From the NCBI GenBank assembly GCA_026874595.1, contig CM049319.1, positions 63,062,917 to 63,126,916 on the forward strand: DNA of 64,000 bases. The letters are read 5' to 3'. The notes under the pieces were generated by a model. That model had not been told where the DNA came from. It saw only the letters and a program-made list of their open reading frames with translations, and did no database searches. A program made the translations under genes and the position numbers. Of this stretch, positions 33,701 to 45,747 are shown in pieces (within the stretch, counting starts at the first letter, position 1; the number at the start of each line of letters is the position of its first letter). Origin of the DNA: Sipunculus nudus (Eukaryota > Annelida > Sipuncula > Golfingiida > Sipunculidae).

Positions 33701-36700
33701 TGAGTTCGAATCTCAACCTAGGAACGGTAAGATTTTACATGGTTGGCCCCAACCCAGGGCGAGCACTTATTGGGGAGACTGTGTTCCATTGTTCGATTTC
33801 ACTCAAAAAAAGAGTGCGCCTTTCGGGGGTCTCTCGATTTTATGGCCAAGCAATGGGGATGACACACACCCAGGACCCGCAGAGTGGTACACCGAGTCTG
33901 GTTGACGCCAGGATTATCGCGTGTAATCACCTGTGACGCAGTTTGAAACCTGAATTTAATTCTGTGCATAGTACTTAGTTAAGGAAGCATTAAAAAGTGG
34001 AAGCGATGAACAAAACAACGAAATACCTTATTAAAGGGTTTGCATAGGATCCTGGCGGAAAATTATATGTTGTCTCATATTAATTTTCTGGTTTAAATAA
34101 GTTTTATTAAATGTTCACTCTGAACTCAAAGCGTGGGCCGTTATTCTTTAAAAACATAGTGTCTTGAACATAGGACGGACGCCATTAACACCACCATACC
34201 ACCGGAAATTAAATATTTCGATTACAAATAGTTAGACTTACCGAGTATCAGATAAAACGATAACTGGCGCACCAATGACGTTTCCGTTTCACAGATATCA
34301 ACCTGTTATCTTATTTTATCTATAAATTAGTCAGGTTAGTATACCGTAATTTTATTAATTTCACATTGCCAGAATAATTAGTATATCAAACCAGTAATTT
34401 GTTATCTGTGTGGTTGAAATCAATGCCTTCTAAGTCGTTCTTGATTGGATTGTGGTCATGTGTCGTGGTTCAGACAGATCTGATTTTGAAACAGGGCATT
34501 AACCTAAATGTCTGTTCTGACGGTATTAAGAAAATTATTGGTGAACCGCGAAAAATATTCATCACTGATTTCCTTTACAGTCGGGCGGGAATCAGCGAGT
34601 TATGCATAACCGCAGCCGCTCACGCACTGCAAACATAAATGTTAGATGCGTGTAAAATCAAGTCCTTATATTGAAAGAAGTTGAGAAGCTCATTGCCTTA
34701 TAGGGCAGACAGGATATTAATTTCATGGAAAGCTTTTGACGTAAATAAACTTTCCTTTTTGTAGGAAATGAAGGAACAAAGTTGTGATTGAATTGATTTA
34801 TACCTATTACGTTAATTTACATATACAAGGTTTAAGTCTAAAACTAGCGTTAAACAGTATATCTCTCTGAATATTTGATAAATCTCCAAATACAAATTAA
34901 TTATTAATAAATAAAATAGTAGAACGAAGCTATACTTTAAGAATTATTTAATTTGGCCAAGAGAATTGTATTTAACCTCAAAATAACAGCTATGACTTCT
35001 GAAATATTCAAAACGTTAATTAAAATCTTAAAATTAAACTAAAGAGATATTTAAAATATATTTAAAAATAGGTTTATTGAAAACAGACGGGATATTGAGT
35101 TTTCTCCTTAAGATATTATGTTACCTGCCAACATTTCGCTCTTAAGCCGTTTGCTTACTCCTGTACACACGTGGAAACAAACTTCCATCGAGCGCGAACA
35201 GTGGTGCAAAATATAAACAAATATACCGCGCGACTTAAGAAATAGAGGTTTTCAAGATTTTAAAGATGTTCAAGATTGGGAGTAGCCGCTCATGCGCAAG
35301 AACGGACATCTATTCACGCCGTCTTGCTAAGGTAAACAGACACACGTGGACTGTGTTTGCTCACACACAGAACCATAACAACAAATAGAACAGGCGAATG
35401 GGGTGCCTTTCAACACGATGATTGTTATGGTTACCGCCGCTTTTGCTTCTCAGCGCCACCTAGTATTCAAACGTTGATCGATTTAGAGGTTTAGGATATC
35501 TATCCTTCTGATTAAACGTAAGCTTTAATTCAACAATTAAATGAGACTTACCTGTAAGTTGAAATTTGATGGGAATTCTACTGAAACATAGCTGAGTACG
35601 AAGGTTAGCTAGTGTCCGAAAAAAACAACCGCAGCCCTGTTAGTAACAGCAGCCAGGTTGCTTAATACGAAGCGATCTTGAGAAAATATGAATGGTAAAG
35701 ATAATCCAGAACCGAACAAACTGTACTAGAGCGTCTTAATCCGTCCGTAATCCAAATTGATAATGACTGAAATGACCAACGTGACCTCCCGGCGAGAATC
35801 CGCGAACGCATTGGCCTCCGCGAGATCTCGGCGCAATCTCGCGTGACCCTGTAGTACGAAAAGCTATGTTGAGGTAGAATCATATTTCAGCTCAACGAGT
35901 TGAAACGTTATATATTCTCTTTGGCAATCCACTCAAATGTATAAGAGTACTGCTACAGGTGCCCTTTTTATTGTGTGCAGCGGTCTTACAGATGATTGTT
36001 TTATTGTGCACACGGATGTTCAATGTGTTGTTTGCGTTTGGTTTTGTGCCATGCGTAGCTCGTGTTGTAGCGGCCTCGCCTGGCTGGATGTTGCAGGCTG
36101 GGTTTTATCCTCATTGGTTGAACCCTAGATACACAGCGTTCTTTGTTCTAGTATGTTCTTTGATCGTGTGCACTGTGTTAGATTCTTTAGATTGTTCGAG
36201 AAATGGAAAATTCTCGGCTTGAGGTGAAAAGTTATAAAAAAGGCTGTGTTTTAGTGCCGGGAGAGAGGTGAGAGAATATTCCAGCGGTCACAGAAGCGTG
36301 TATGTCAATTTGTGGGACTCATTCCGATACGTGTGGCAATTATAGGTTTTCTTCAGATTTTCTTCTGGATTTGTGACGAATCTTATTTGGTCTTCAGTTT
36401 ACTTTCGGGATTGTAATAAGGGCTTTACATTGGACTGTTATTCTCCGAGATAATGTGTGTGAACTGTTCGTCTGGCTTATACATGTTGAAGGACTTATCA
36501 CTGTGACAGTGGTGGTAACCAGGTACTGTGCACTTTGTTTATTTTACTGTGTGATTGTATTGATTTGTTGTTATACTACTGTTATACTACTGTAATTGTA
36601 TTGATTTAGTGTTTTGTAAAGTTAGGGTTGTTTTAGGAATAAATTATAGTTATTTGTAAACAAAAAACCACTGACTTCTTCATGCATTCCCCTGGACATT

Positions 36701-37503
36701 CCACGCTGCCTAGTGTTGCGGAATCTGTTTTTTTGTCTCCTTGACAAAATGTTTTGTTCATCACGCATACGTGATCTGTTGATATTAGGTTCCGTGACAG
36801 TATACAAAGGAATTAGCCAGTTTTAATGCCTCACTCAAACGTAATGTTTCACTAAATGCACACAAGATAGCGCTGACATGCAATTGTGGTTTACTGTAGA
36901 TAATAATGAAGACATATGCTGAGTTACCCCACTGGAGTTAGTAAACCCATATGCCGGGATGGTTTTACCTGGAAAGTTTTGTACCCAGCCAAAACGAGCT
37001 AAAGGCGTGAGATAATGCACATATTCTTGCAAATATTCACGCATCTTTAAGGTCACGGGGTGATATGTCGTATAGTAACGGGAAATTGTACTTTTCTATT
37101 TACGGGTATAAATCTTTAGAGGGTATCGGTACAACGGGATTGTGATACTTTTCTTCTTAATTTTTAGTTTCATCAAATCTTTTGTTTCTGCAAATGATAA
37201 ACAGTGTCATGCTTAAAATGCACTATCTTGTACAGAAATGAAACAGCCAGGTAATTAGCCCACTAGATTAGATACCTAAATCGCTCTTTTCAGTGAACGA
37301 CGCAGTGTGGAGTCCATTGTCATTAAACATAGATTTCCCCTGTAGCTGCATATAATTATATCACTTCGTAAACAGTAGTATAAAATCACGTAATTCCATT
37401 GATTTATGTCCAGTAAACTATCCGCGGTGACTGGCCAGCCATAAAAAGTGCCTTATTCTCTACTCGTTATTTGCATTCAGGGAACAAAAAATACTTGCAT
37501 AAA
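33701..37503 (-). other. Intron segment with possible decayed retroelement pieces
   Basis: 33700-33930 has a 'gtgagttcgaatctcaac' T-arm-like word and a GC-richer body, possibly a SINE tail. 35740-36110 is GC-richer and CpG-containing. A TATA-like 'ttataaaa' at about 36230, AATAAA at about 36640 and 'gtgaca' at 36505 and 36799 suggest LTR debris, but no second boundary was found. No exon recognised. Confidence 0.4.
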
Positions 37504-37588
37504 ACACAGGCCTGAGTGTGATACGTTATACACAGGCCTGAGTGTGATACGTTATACACAGGCCTGAGTGTGATACGTTATACACAGG
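37504..37588. repeat. 26-bp direct repeat, three copies
   Basis: 'cacaggcctgagtgtgatac' plus 'gttata' occurs three times head to tail, then a partial 'cacaggc'. Identical copies imply recent expansion. Confidence 0.95.
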
Positions 37589-37666
37589 CGCTAATTCGTT
37601 TTGCCATTTCCTTGCTTGTAAATTTAACCGGGATAATGAGGCATATTCATTTGCAATAACTTGTGT

Positions 37667-37694
37667 GGGGGGGGGGGGGGGGGGGGGGGGGGGG
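37667..37694. repeat. G28 homopolymer close to exon K
   Basis: An uninterrupted run of 28 G on the plus strand, about 57 bp beyond the exon K donor, so poly-C in the gene's transcript. Confidence 0.9.
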
Positions 37695-37751
37695 CCTGCG
37701 TGCAATCTTAGTTTGTGTAATGCATCATGTGTTATTTATTTCAACACTTAC

Positions 37752-37955
37752 TTTTACAAGTTTGAGACTTCTGAGAAGACGCAATAAGCGGAAGATCTTG
37801 ACCAATCGAAGGATGCTAGGGCTGATGAAATCCATGATTTCCGCATTATTGAGAACAGTGAGGTCAAGGATTAGGTCAACGATGGACATGATGATGATGA
37901 CCAAGTCGAACTGGTTCCAGTGGTCGAAGAAGTACCATTTGTTGAAGGCGAGGAT
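37752..37955 (-). CDS. SLC9C1: SLC9C1 exon K: voltage sensor S3-S4
   Basis: 68 codons, phase 0 (acceptor ttctgttacag, donor GTAAGT), visible residues 477-544. It opens ILAFNKWYFFDHWNQFDLVI, where 'WNxFD' marks the start of S3, with acidic residues in S3 as countercharges. S4 is RLVKIFRLLRLLRSLKLVK: seven Arg/Lys at every third position, as in voltage-gated cation channels and sea urchin SLC9C1. S4 transfers the membrane-potential signal to the exchanger domain; hyperpolarisation activates the family member that has been studied. Confidence 0.97.
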
Positions 37956-38625
37956 CTGTAACAGAAAACTGTCGGATCAGGAACAGTTATTTTTTATTGA
38001 TACTAGCGATATACCTATAATATCGACATGCGACCTAAACATCAGGGTTTTGGTGTATCAAAACTAGCAGCCCAATAAAGTGAAGTGAAGCTGCCAGGGT
38101 TATATAAAATCACCTGGATTCGACACAAAAGTACTCCGAGTACATTGTTCTAGCGCGAATCTGTCTGCGGAAAGTGTTTGGTGACAGGGACACGTGCATC
38201 GGCAAAAAGCGGTTATTAAGGACCACGCTCAATTCGTCTAACTGTAGTAATATAATAATCAGTGGCGGATTTGCTTATGGGCAAATCCAGTATTATAAAA
38301 TTGCCTATTTTTCAAGAAGTGATTTTAAAAAAGAAAATAGATCTTAAATTATGACATTTCTTTACTAATTTAATTTATGTTAGTAGATTCTTAATATTTC
38401 TTTATCACTGTATATTATAAAGTTCCTCGAATCAACATTTTGTACGACGGTAAAACAACTTCTGCTGAAACATGCATGGCAAGAAAAAGAATCTTTGCAC
38501 ATCACCCAGTAAACAGATTCAGTTACACAACTCAAAAACTTACCAAGTGATAGTCATGTAAATCGCACAGTATTGTAACAAGCAGAGTAACAGCAAAGTA
38601 AGTATGATAAATATCACTAAAAAAG

Positions 38626-38672
<47 letters not shown>

Positions 38673-38690
38673 AAATATATATATATAAGC

Positions 38691-38734
<44 letters not shown>

Positions 38735-39006
38735 AACAATCAAGTATTAGTCTCTAATTCCAATTATTGATTTATTTTATTTCAAGTAAATCTTACTTCC
38801 TGAATTTCAGGGGGGAGGTGATTAAATTTATCATCCCCCCTTGCCAAGATGTGGGGCTTTAATAACCCCCCCCCCCCAGCACACGTATTGACGCCCCTGC
38901 TCAAAAAGTTAAATTCACGGGTAGCTATATGTTCAGGGTCACTGCATCTTGAGTATAAAGAGAACATTGGGACGGTTCGGGCTGAAAATAAACGAGGAAA
39001 TTTTGC
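37956..39006 (-). other. Intron segment: (TA)n tracts and poly-C
   Basis: (TA)n tracts at 38629-38670 and 38695-38727 and a C12 run at 38866-38877. A 'gacgcccctg' word here recurs near 43195 beside another poly-G stretch, possibly a minor repeat family. Confidence 0.6.
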
Positions 39007-39492
39007 TTAAAGCCAGCTATTCACCTTCTTCTTTTGAATCTGTGATTTCTGGCTAACTATGTGTACTTATTTATAAACTGTACGTAATATTTGTCAAGAA
39101 AAGTTCTTAAAATGCTTCTGTGACGGATGTATGCGGTTTGCTTATCTACAAATGGTTAGTAAACATGGTATACACGCGCCAGTGTTGACAAACCGAAAAA
39201 AAACAGTAACCTGAGGTGGATGGCTGCATACATGCAGAAACTGAGAGGTCATAAGTTGCAAAACGTCCTTTGAAAAACTCTGGTTCTATTAATTTGCCTC
39301 CAGATGTCCTTGTTGAATTTGTTTCGATTATTTGGCGGCCCCGCACATGTTATAAATACATTTGTAAGTGAATATAAACAGAACGCACAGCCTGTGTACA
39401 ATTGGGATCGGCGTTTCCGGCCAATTTTCAAAGAATGTTCATATAATTATCTTTAGTTAATTGACGTCAGATATCGGTATAGGCCCCTTTAA
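39007..39492 (-). mobile_element. TTAA-type MITE, copy b (inverted)
   Basis: TTAA at 39007-39010 and at 39489-39492. Read on the minus strand it begins TTAAAGGGGCCTATACCG and ends 'gtgaatagctggctttaa', like copies a and c. The interior shares 'caaattcaacaagg(a/g)catct', 'cgttttgcaactta' and a 'gtttgtcaacactg' block. The tandem duplication described below begins inside it. Confidence 0.75.
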
Positions 39493-40417
39493 GTTTAAGT
39501 TTTACAATCATGTATGTTAACCTTCTTGGTATGAGTGACAGGTTAACATTGCTTTAGGTCATTGAGATGACAGCGTAAAAGTATTATTCATTATTAACCA
39601 TTAATAACATTTGACCAAAAATAAGGTCGGTTTGTTGATCGTAAATTGGATAATACATCTTCACATATTAGTGGGTACATCCCACCCCTTACCACATTAG
39701 AGAAAAGAATTTGCACCTTTGACGAAAGGTAAGCATTTGTATGATACCAATGGGATGGACCCCCTCCCCTAACCACACACACACACACACACACATACAA
39801 AGACTTTTCAACCTATGCATAGATACAATATTCAAGATTTAAAACACACCTCCTCTATTGTTTTGTGAACAAAAAGAATGTAAACTCCCAAAAAAATTTA
39901 AATTCTGCTTTAAATCCATAAAATTGCAACATTTAATTTTAGCTTTTAATGGCTGAATGTCTCGATGTTGCTGAAGAGAATGAATTTTGTCCTATCGTTT
40001 GTGTCAGCTTCACATGAAACGCCGTGCGGATTGTCTTTTAAATATACACCATGGGTATTTTTGCAAGGAAAAGATAACCCACTGCAATATTTTGGAAATG
40101 TCTGAGACTGCAATGCACAGAAAATTTCTTAAACTGCATGAACAGATAATTTCTGAGACTGTGATACACAGATAGTTTCTGAGACTGCTCTGCAGCACTG
40201 TGACGCTTGACTGTTACTAATATAACTCCTATGTTAATTGTTCAAATCAGCGCTAAATGGTTCTGGTGAATTGGCATTCTTTTAATTTGCAAATCGGGGG
40301 CAGGGCTTATAATATGCCAAATCTGTGAGGGGTCGCGGTTGAGTGAGTGGGTGTGGAGAATCCCTCCCATCCCCTCACCTACGTCTCCCAAGAAACCGCG
40401 GCCATGTTTGATACCAA
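39267..40417. repeat. 1.15-kb tandem duplication, copy 1
   Basis: Nearly identical to 40418-41570. It starts at 'cctttgaaaaactctgg' inside MITE b. It carries over the exon J donor sequence at its right end (accaac at 40413-40418 next to ctt), so a decoy donor sits in the intron. Junctions share only 'ccttt', consistent with microhomology-mediated duplication. The two copies differ by a handful of changes and (CA)n length. Confidence 0.95.
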
Positions 40418-41570
40418 CCTTTGAAAAACTCTGGTTCTATTAATTTGCCTCCAGATGTCCTTGTTGAATTTGTTTCGATTATTTGGCGGCCCCGCACATG
40501 TTATAAATACATTTGTAAGTGAATATAAACAGAACGCACAGCCTGTGTACAATTGGGATCGGCGTTTCCGGCCAATTTTCAAAGAATGTTCATATAATTA
40601 TCTTTAGTTAATTGACGTCAGATATCGGTATAGGCCCCTTTAAGTTTAAGTTTTACAATCATGTATGTTAACCTTCTTGGTATGAGTGACAGGTTAACAT
40701 TGCTTTAGGTCATTGAGATGACAGCGTAAAAGTATTATTCATTATTAACCATTAATAACATTTGACCAAAAATAAGGTCGGTTTGTTGATCGTAAATTGG
40801 ATAATACATCTTCACATATTAGTGGGTACATCCCACCCCTTACCACATTAGAGAAAAGAATTTGCACCTTTGACGAAAGGTAAGCATTTGTATGATACCA
40901 ATGGGATGGACCCCCTTCCCTAACCACACACACACACACACACACACATACAAAGACTTTTCAACCTATGCATAGATACAATATTCAAGATTTAAAACAC
41001 ACCTCCTCTATTGTTTTGTGAACAAAAAGAATGTAAACTCCCAAAAAAATTTAAATTCTGCTTTAAATCCATAAAATTGCAACATTTAATTTTAGCTTTT
41101 AATGGCTGAATGTCTCGATGTTGCTGAAGAGAATGAATTTTGTCCTATCGTTTGTGTCAGCTTCACATGAAACGCCGTGCGGATTGTCTTTTAAATATAC
41201 ACCATGGGTATTTTTGCAAGAAAAAGATAACCCACTGCAATATTTTGGAAATGTCTGAGACTGCAATGCACAGAAAATTTCTTAAACTGCATGAACAGAT
41301 AATTTCTGAGACTGTGATACACAGATAGTTTCTGAGACTGCTCTGCAGCACTGTGACGCTTGACTGTTACTAATATAACTCCTATGTTAATTGTTCAAAT
41401 CAGCGCTAAATGGTTCTGGTGAATTGGCATTCTTGTAATTTGCAAATCGGGGGCAGGGCTTATTATATGCCAAATCTGTGAGGGGTCGCGGTTGAGTGAG
41501 TGGGTGTGGAGAATCCCTCCCATCCCCTCACCTACGTCTCCCAAGAAACCGCGGCCATGTTTGATACCAA
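40418..41570. repeat. 1.15-kb tandem duplication, copy 2
   Basis: This copy adjoins the genuine exon J. It repeats the MITE b fragment (to about 40650), a (CA)n tract (40925-40950) and a 'cagaaaatttcttaaactgc' / 'cagataatttctgagactgt' mini-repeat. Open frames within it appear in both copies but show no coding character. Confidence 0.95.
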
Positions 41571-41571
41571 C

Positions 41572-41769
41572 CTTTAACCCAGCTTCTAAGACGTAGATGC
41601 TGATGAATACGTAGTTGACTGCTGGGAATACCACGGTCTCTAGGTAAGGATGCATTGGCTCCGCCTGGTTGTCGAGCACCACCTCCCAGATGATGGGTAT
41701 CATGTTTAACACAATCAGGGCCGACATGATGCCCTCAAATATGTCCGACGAACAAATCTTGTACAGCAC
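41572..41769 (-). CDS. SLC9C1: SLC9C1 exon J: voltage sensor S1-S2
   Basis: 66 codons, phase 0, acceptor cttaacccag, visible residues 411-476. S1 is in FEGIMSALIVLNMIPIIWEV and S2 in FPAVNYVFISIYVLEAGLK. The Glu near the end of S2 is the usual S4 gating-charge partner. The donor is GTTGGT; reading past it gives VGIKHGRG and then a stop, so I chose the donor that joins ...EAGLK to ILAF, reproducing the S2-S3 pattern of voltage sensors. Confidence 0.95.
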
Positions 41770-42123
41770 CTGGGTTAAGAAAAGCAGACCACGTGTTAGC
41801 AAGAAATCACTGACTTCTGTAACCAACTGTAATATTATGTTATTTAAAAGAATTTTATATAATATCTGCCTTTATTAAGACCGGTCCGGTCCGGTCCAAA
41901 ATCTTGGGCTGGACCGGACCAGACCGTTAACACAAACTACCGCAGCTCTTATTCCTTGTCCGGACCGGTCCGGAAAGCTCTACCTATAAGTATATACTAA
42001 ACAGATGATTTTTAGAATTCAGTTTCAACCAACATATCGTCTTATGAGCTAGGAGTAATTAACCACTCAAAGAAGGACTCATTTGCTATGGAAAATGTAT
42101 TTAACGTAGGCAGCTGCAAAAGT
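41770..42123 (-). other. Intron segment with GGTCC-rich inverted words
   Basis: 41879-41975 holds 'accggtccggtccggtcc' facing 'ggaccggaccagaccg' and a third 'tccggaccggtccgg', able to form alternative hairpins. Function unknown. Confidence 0.7.
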
Positions 42124-42596
42124 TTAAAGGGGTCCAATCACCTATCTGACCTTTATAAACAAAAGGTAACCCCTTTGGGCTTCTATAAAAAGAGTCCAGA
42201 AAATGTGGATATCGCCACACAAAGGCTGATTGTATTTTTTATATCAGCGTGTTTATAATATGTGGGGGCCTGCCAAAATAAACAAAACAAATTCAACAAG
42301 GGCATCTGAAGGCAAGTCCAATAAGCCAGAGCTTTGCAAATGGCATTTTGCAACAAATGACCTTTCTGCCTCTGCATATATGCAACCTACTCCCTTGGTC
42401 AACATGTTTTTCTACTTTGTCAACAATGCTGTGTTTACAAACATGTTGTTGATAAACAAGTGCATACATCCATTCACAAAGGCCTTATGACAACTTTTCA
42501 AAATCAGAATTATCCTAAGACCATTAATAAATACACGGAGGAAGCAAGAAATCACATACATTTTTTTTCAAAAGGAATGTGAATGGGCACCTTTAA
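42124..42596 (+). mobile_element. TTAA-type MITE, copy c (most complete)
   Basis: TTAA at 42124-42127 and 42593-42596. The imperfect terminal inverted repeat is AGGGGTCCAATCACC at the left and, reversed, AGGTGCCCATTCACA at the right. Length is about 470 bp with no coding capacity. TTAA duplication with short inverted ends is the piggyBac-superfamily hallmark, so a piggyBac-type transposase elsewhere probably moved it. Confidence 0.75.
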
Positions 42597-43707
42597 TTTT
42601 CATGTGCATTATTGTACACTTTTCTCTGATTAACAGTTAAGGGTCATAAGTTATTAACTTATGATTGAAGTGACATGTTCAGCATTAGATCATTGTCATC
42701 TGCTGTGTTGCGCCAAGCTGATACCTTTCCTCTGTATCACTGTGTATCACAGTAAAATGAGACCAATTTCTAAACGTTACAAACATTAAATATACTCTAT
42801 ATAAAAAAAATCATCTTTTTAGCGTCTGTATGACACATTTTCAATATATATATATATACTTAATCACATTTCAAATATATATTTTTAATCACATTTCAAA
42901 TATAATAATACAATTCAGTATAAAGTTTTAGAAAATAAAATATTATGATTCCAGTCAAAGTTTATTCTAAAACAGGATAAGATATTATATTTCATAGTAA
43001 TCTCATAAATTAAACCAAGTTATATAATTTTCTATATTAATAAATTTCATTTGCACACCGGTATAAATATTATTCTCTTAATATTTGGGGGTGGGGGGGG
43101 GGGGGGATGATAACATTGAACATCCGACCCTTGCCAAAAAAGGGGGGGGGGTATATACCCCTATCTCCCCAATATATCCCCATTCCTATACTGACGCCCC
43201 TGTTTATAGGTCTGCATTTGTATATAATGAATACAGTTGCATAATATTCACTTGCTTTAAAAAAATAAGTGATTGCCTCATATATGTTTTATCACGTATA
43301 TTACGTTTATAATACCATAGACACATGAAGCTTGATTTTAAAAAGTGTACACTCAATATTTCAATTAAAATCTTTTATATTCATATAATCTGGTTCTCAA
43401 GGGAAATTTCGTTCCCAAATAGATATTCTCGTTTCAGCGAGATTAAATTGAGTTTCTACAAAATGTTAATAATTAATAAATCTTAATATCAACTCTTCGG
43501 CAAGTAAAATAATACCAAGTGTGGTCCATATGTTTATAGGTCATGTATAACATGAATATCAATGACGTATTTGGCATTTACGTAGAACTTTACCCCGTTA
43601 TCCACGCACAGGACTAAGGACTAAAACGTATCTTTTTTACACGTCCTTGTACAGGTTTGTAAATATTGGAGGAATAGAAATTTAAAAAAAGGAAACAAGA
43701 AGATAAG
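42597..43707 (-). other. Intron segment, no gene recognised
   Basis: AT-rich with short 'catttcaaatat' repeats at 42840-42905 and G-runs around 43087-43150. Confidence 0.5.
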
Positions 43708-43971
43708 GCGAAAAGTAATTTTCAACTGAACTTCTCATATTGACTCTAATGAATAAAAAGGAAATGACCTTCCTCGGCTAAGCTGCATTTGGAATATATG
43801 CTAATGTGGATTTTTTAAATAGTGTTATTCAGTGGTAAAGCGAAAAGTAATTTTCAACTGAACTTCTAATATTGACTCTAATGAATAAAAAGGAAATGAC
43901 CTTCCTCGGCTAAGCTGCATTTCGAATATATGCTTATGTGGATTTTTTAAATGGTGTTAAGTAGTGGTAAA
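43708..43971. repeat. 132-bp tandem duplication
   Basis: 43708-43839 and 43840-43971 share 'gcgaaaagtaattttcaact', 'gactctaatgaataaaaagg' and 'ttcctcggctaagctgcatt' with only a few mismatches. Confidence 0.95.
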
Positions 43972-44284
43972 GGTCTTTAACCGTCAAACTGGCTTGCTCA
44001 ATTTAGCTTTACATTTTATATTCAAATGAATATTAGCCCATACAAATAAAGTAATAGTTGTGGCTATGACATTTTATTTTAATTTCGTGCAAAATATTTC
44101 ATATCTGCATGGCGGTCAGTGTGCATGTAGTAACTGCGTTACCTGGAAGAACATACAAACATCACCAAACATTTTATTGTATATTTATATTCTTTCCATC
44201 TTCTTGAATTTTATTTTAAAAATTTGGGTGATAAACAGACGGTTGTTCGTAAAATATGGCCTGTATCTGCTTTATAAAATAAAT

Positions 44285-44710
44285 ATAAAAAATAAACGCT
44301 ATAAAAATATAAATAAACGCTATAAAAATGAATTAACGCTATCAAAAACATGAATAAACGATATAGAAAAAAACGCTTTCGAAAACATAAAAAAGAAGTT
44401 ATCGAAAAAATAAATATACGCAGTCGAAAAAAAATAGCTAAACGCTATCGAGAAAATGTATAAACGCTATAAAAAATAATTAAACGCTCTCTGTAAAATG
44501 AATAAAAGCTATCGTAAAAAGAAATAAACGCTATAAAAATGGAATAAACGCTATCGAGAAATATGAATGATCTCTATCGCAAAAGAAATAAACGCTATAG
44601 CAAAAAAATAAATAAAAGCTATTGAGGAAATAAATAAACGCTTTAAATAAAAAACTTTAAAATTAATAAACAATATCGAAAAAATAAAATAAACGCTATA
44701 AAAAAATAAA
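44285..44710. repeat. Degenerate array of 'aataaacgctat' units
   Basis: About 18-20 copies of a roughly 20-24-bp unit containing 'aataaacgctat(a/c)(a/g)aaa', with variable A-runs. Non-coding. Confidence 0.9.
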
Positions 44711-45664
44711 CTTAAGTATTTTAAAATCCTTTTCCAAACATGTGGAAATTTAGAAAAGCATTATTTATAATTGTTTTGGAGAGAAATTCGCCTAAAGAGC
44801 GTGAAATGAGGTGATAAAGGTGCTGAGAAAATGACCATACACTGTTTTGAACGAATTGTTTTTTTTTTCTGGCTTAGTAAATGATATGTGAGCGAAAGTG
44901 ACAAATCCATAACGCGAATCTGTTCTATGATTTGGTTTTCTCAGCCCTGGATTAGTCTGAATAATTAATCATATATAAACCAGTGATTTTAATGCCAAGT
45001 CTGTGAAAGTCAGAAGGGGGCGGAACTTGTCATCCAGAGGTCTGCCCAAATGTAATAAGGCACCCTGGCTTGCACTAATTAGTGTCAATAAAAAGGGCCC
45101 ATCATATCAAGATCAGCATGCCCGCTCGGTCTCACCTGCTTTGCTCGGTACAAAGACAATTAAGAATGTGTCGGGACTGTCAGACCTATCAGTTCATATA
45201 CACGCCATGCACCTGGGGCTGAAAAGTCAGTTTAAGTTTTTTTTTATGGTGAACTACGTTGTTGGCAACACATTTTTCCGACAAGATAGATATAACAGCG
45301 ACCAAGCAGTTCAACAGTTTATAAGGAAAAGCATGATCTTTAAATACAACAGTTTTTCTTTAGCAAAGTTATTGTGAACCAGTCAGAATGCTAAGCTTAC
45401 TATATGCATATTAAATTTGCATGTCATGCATAGGCATGGGTGTGTGGGTACTCTGTGTTGCCTCTAACGTTGCCCCTTGGCATGCGGAATACTGTATAAG
45501 ACGTGAATAAAATTGAGCAATTAACTGTTACAGTTGAATTCTCGAACCGCGCGGTTTGCCATCATGGGACCTGGTATACATGTGATGTATGGTATACATG
45601 TGATGCAGCCTGTTCTAGCGCTTTATGACATCGCCGTTCCCATACCACAGTATTTTACTGCCCT

Positions 45665-45747
<83 letters not shown>

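Noticed and set aside
35900-36800. Possible solo LTR (TATA-like box, AATAAA, ends in gtgaca)
   Set aside because: No matching TG start or target-site duplication was found, and two alternative ends exist.
41535-41571. Extension of exon J past the GTTGGT donor (VGIKHGRG...)
   Set aside because: The join ...EAGLK to ILAFNKWYF restores the S2-S3 pattern in phase, and the extension lies in the duplicated sequence.
45003-45377. 124-codon plus-strand frame
   Set aside because: No recognisable domain, no splice signals, antisense within an SLC9C1 intron; length alone is not evidence in 64 kb.
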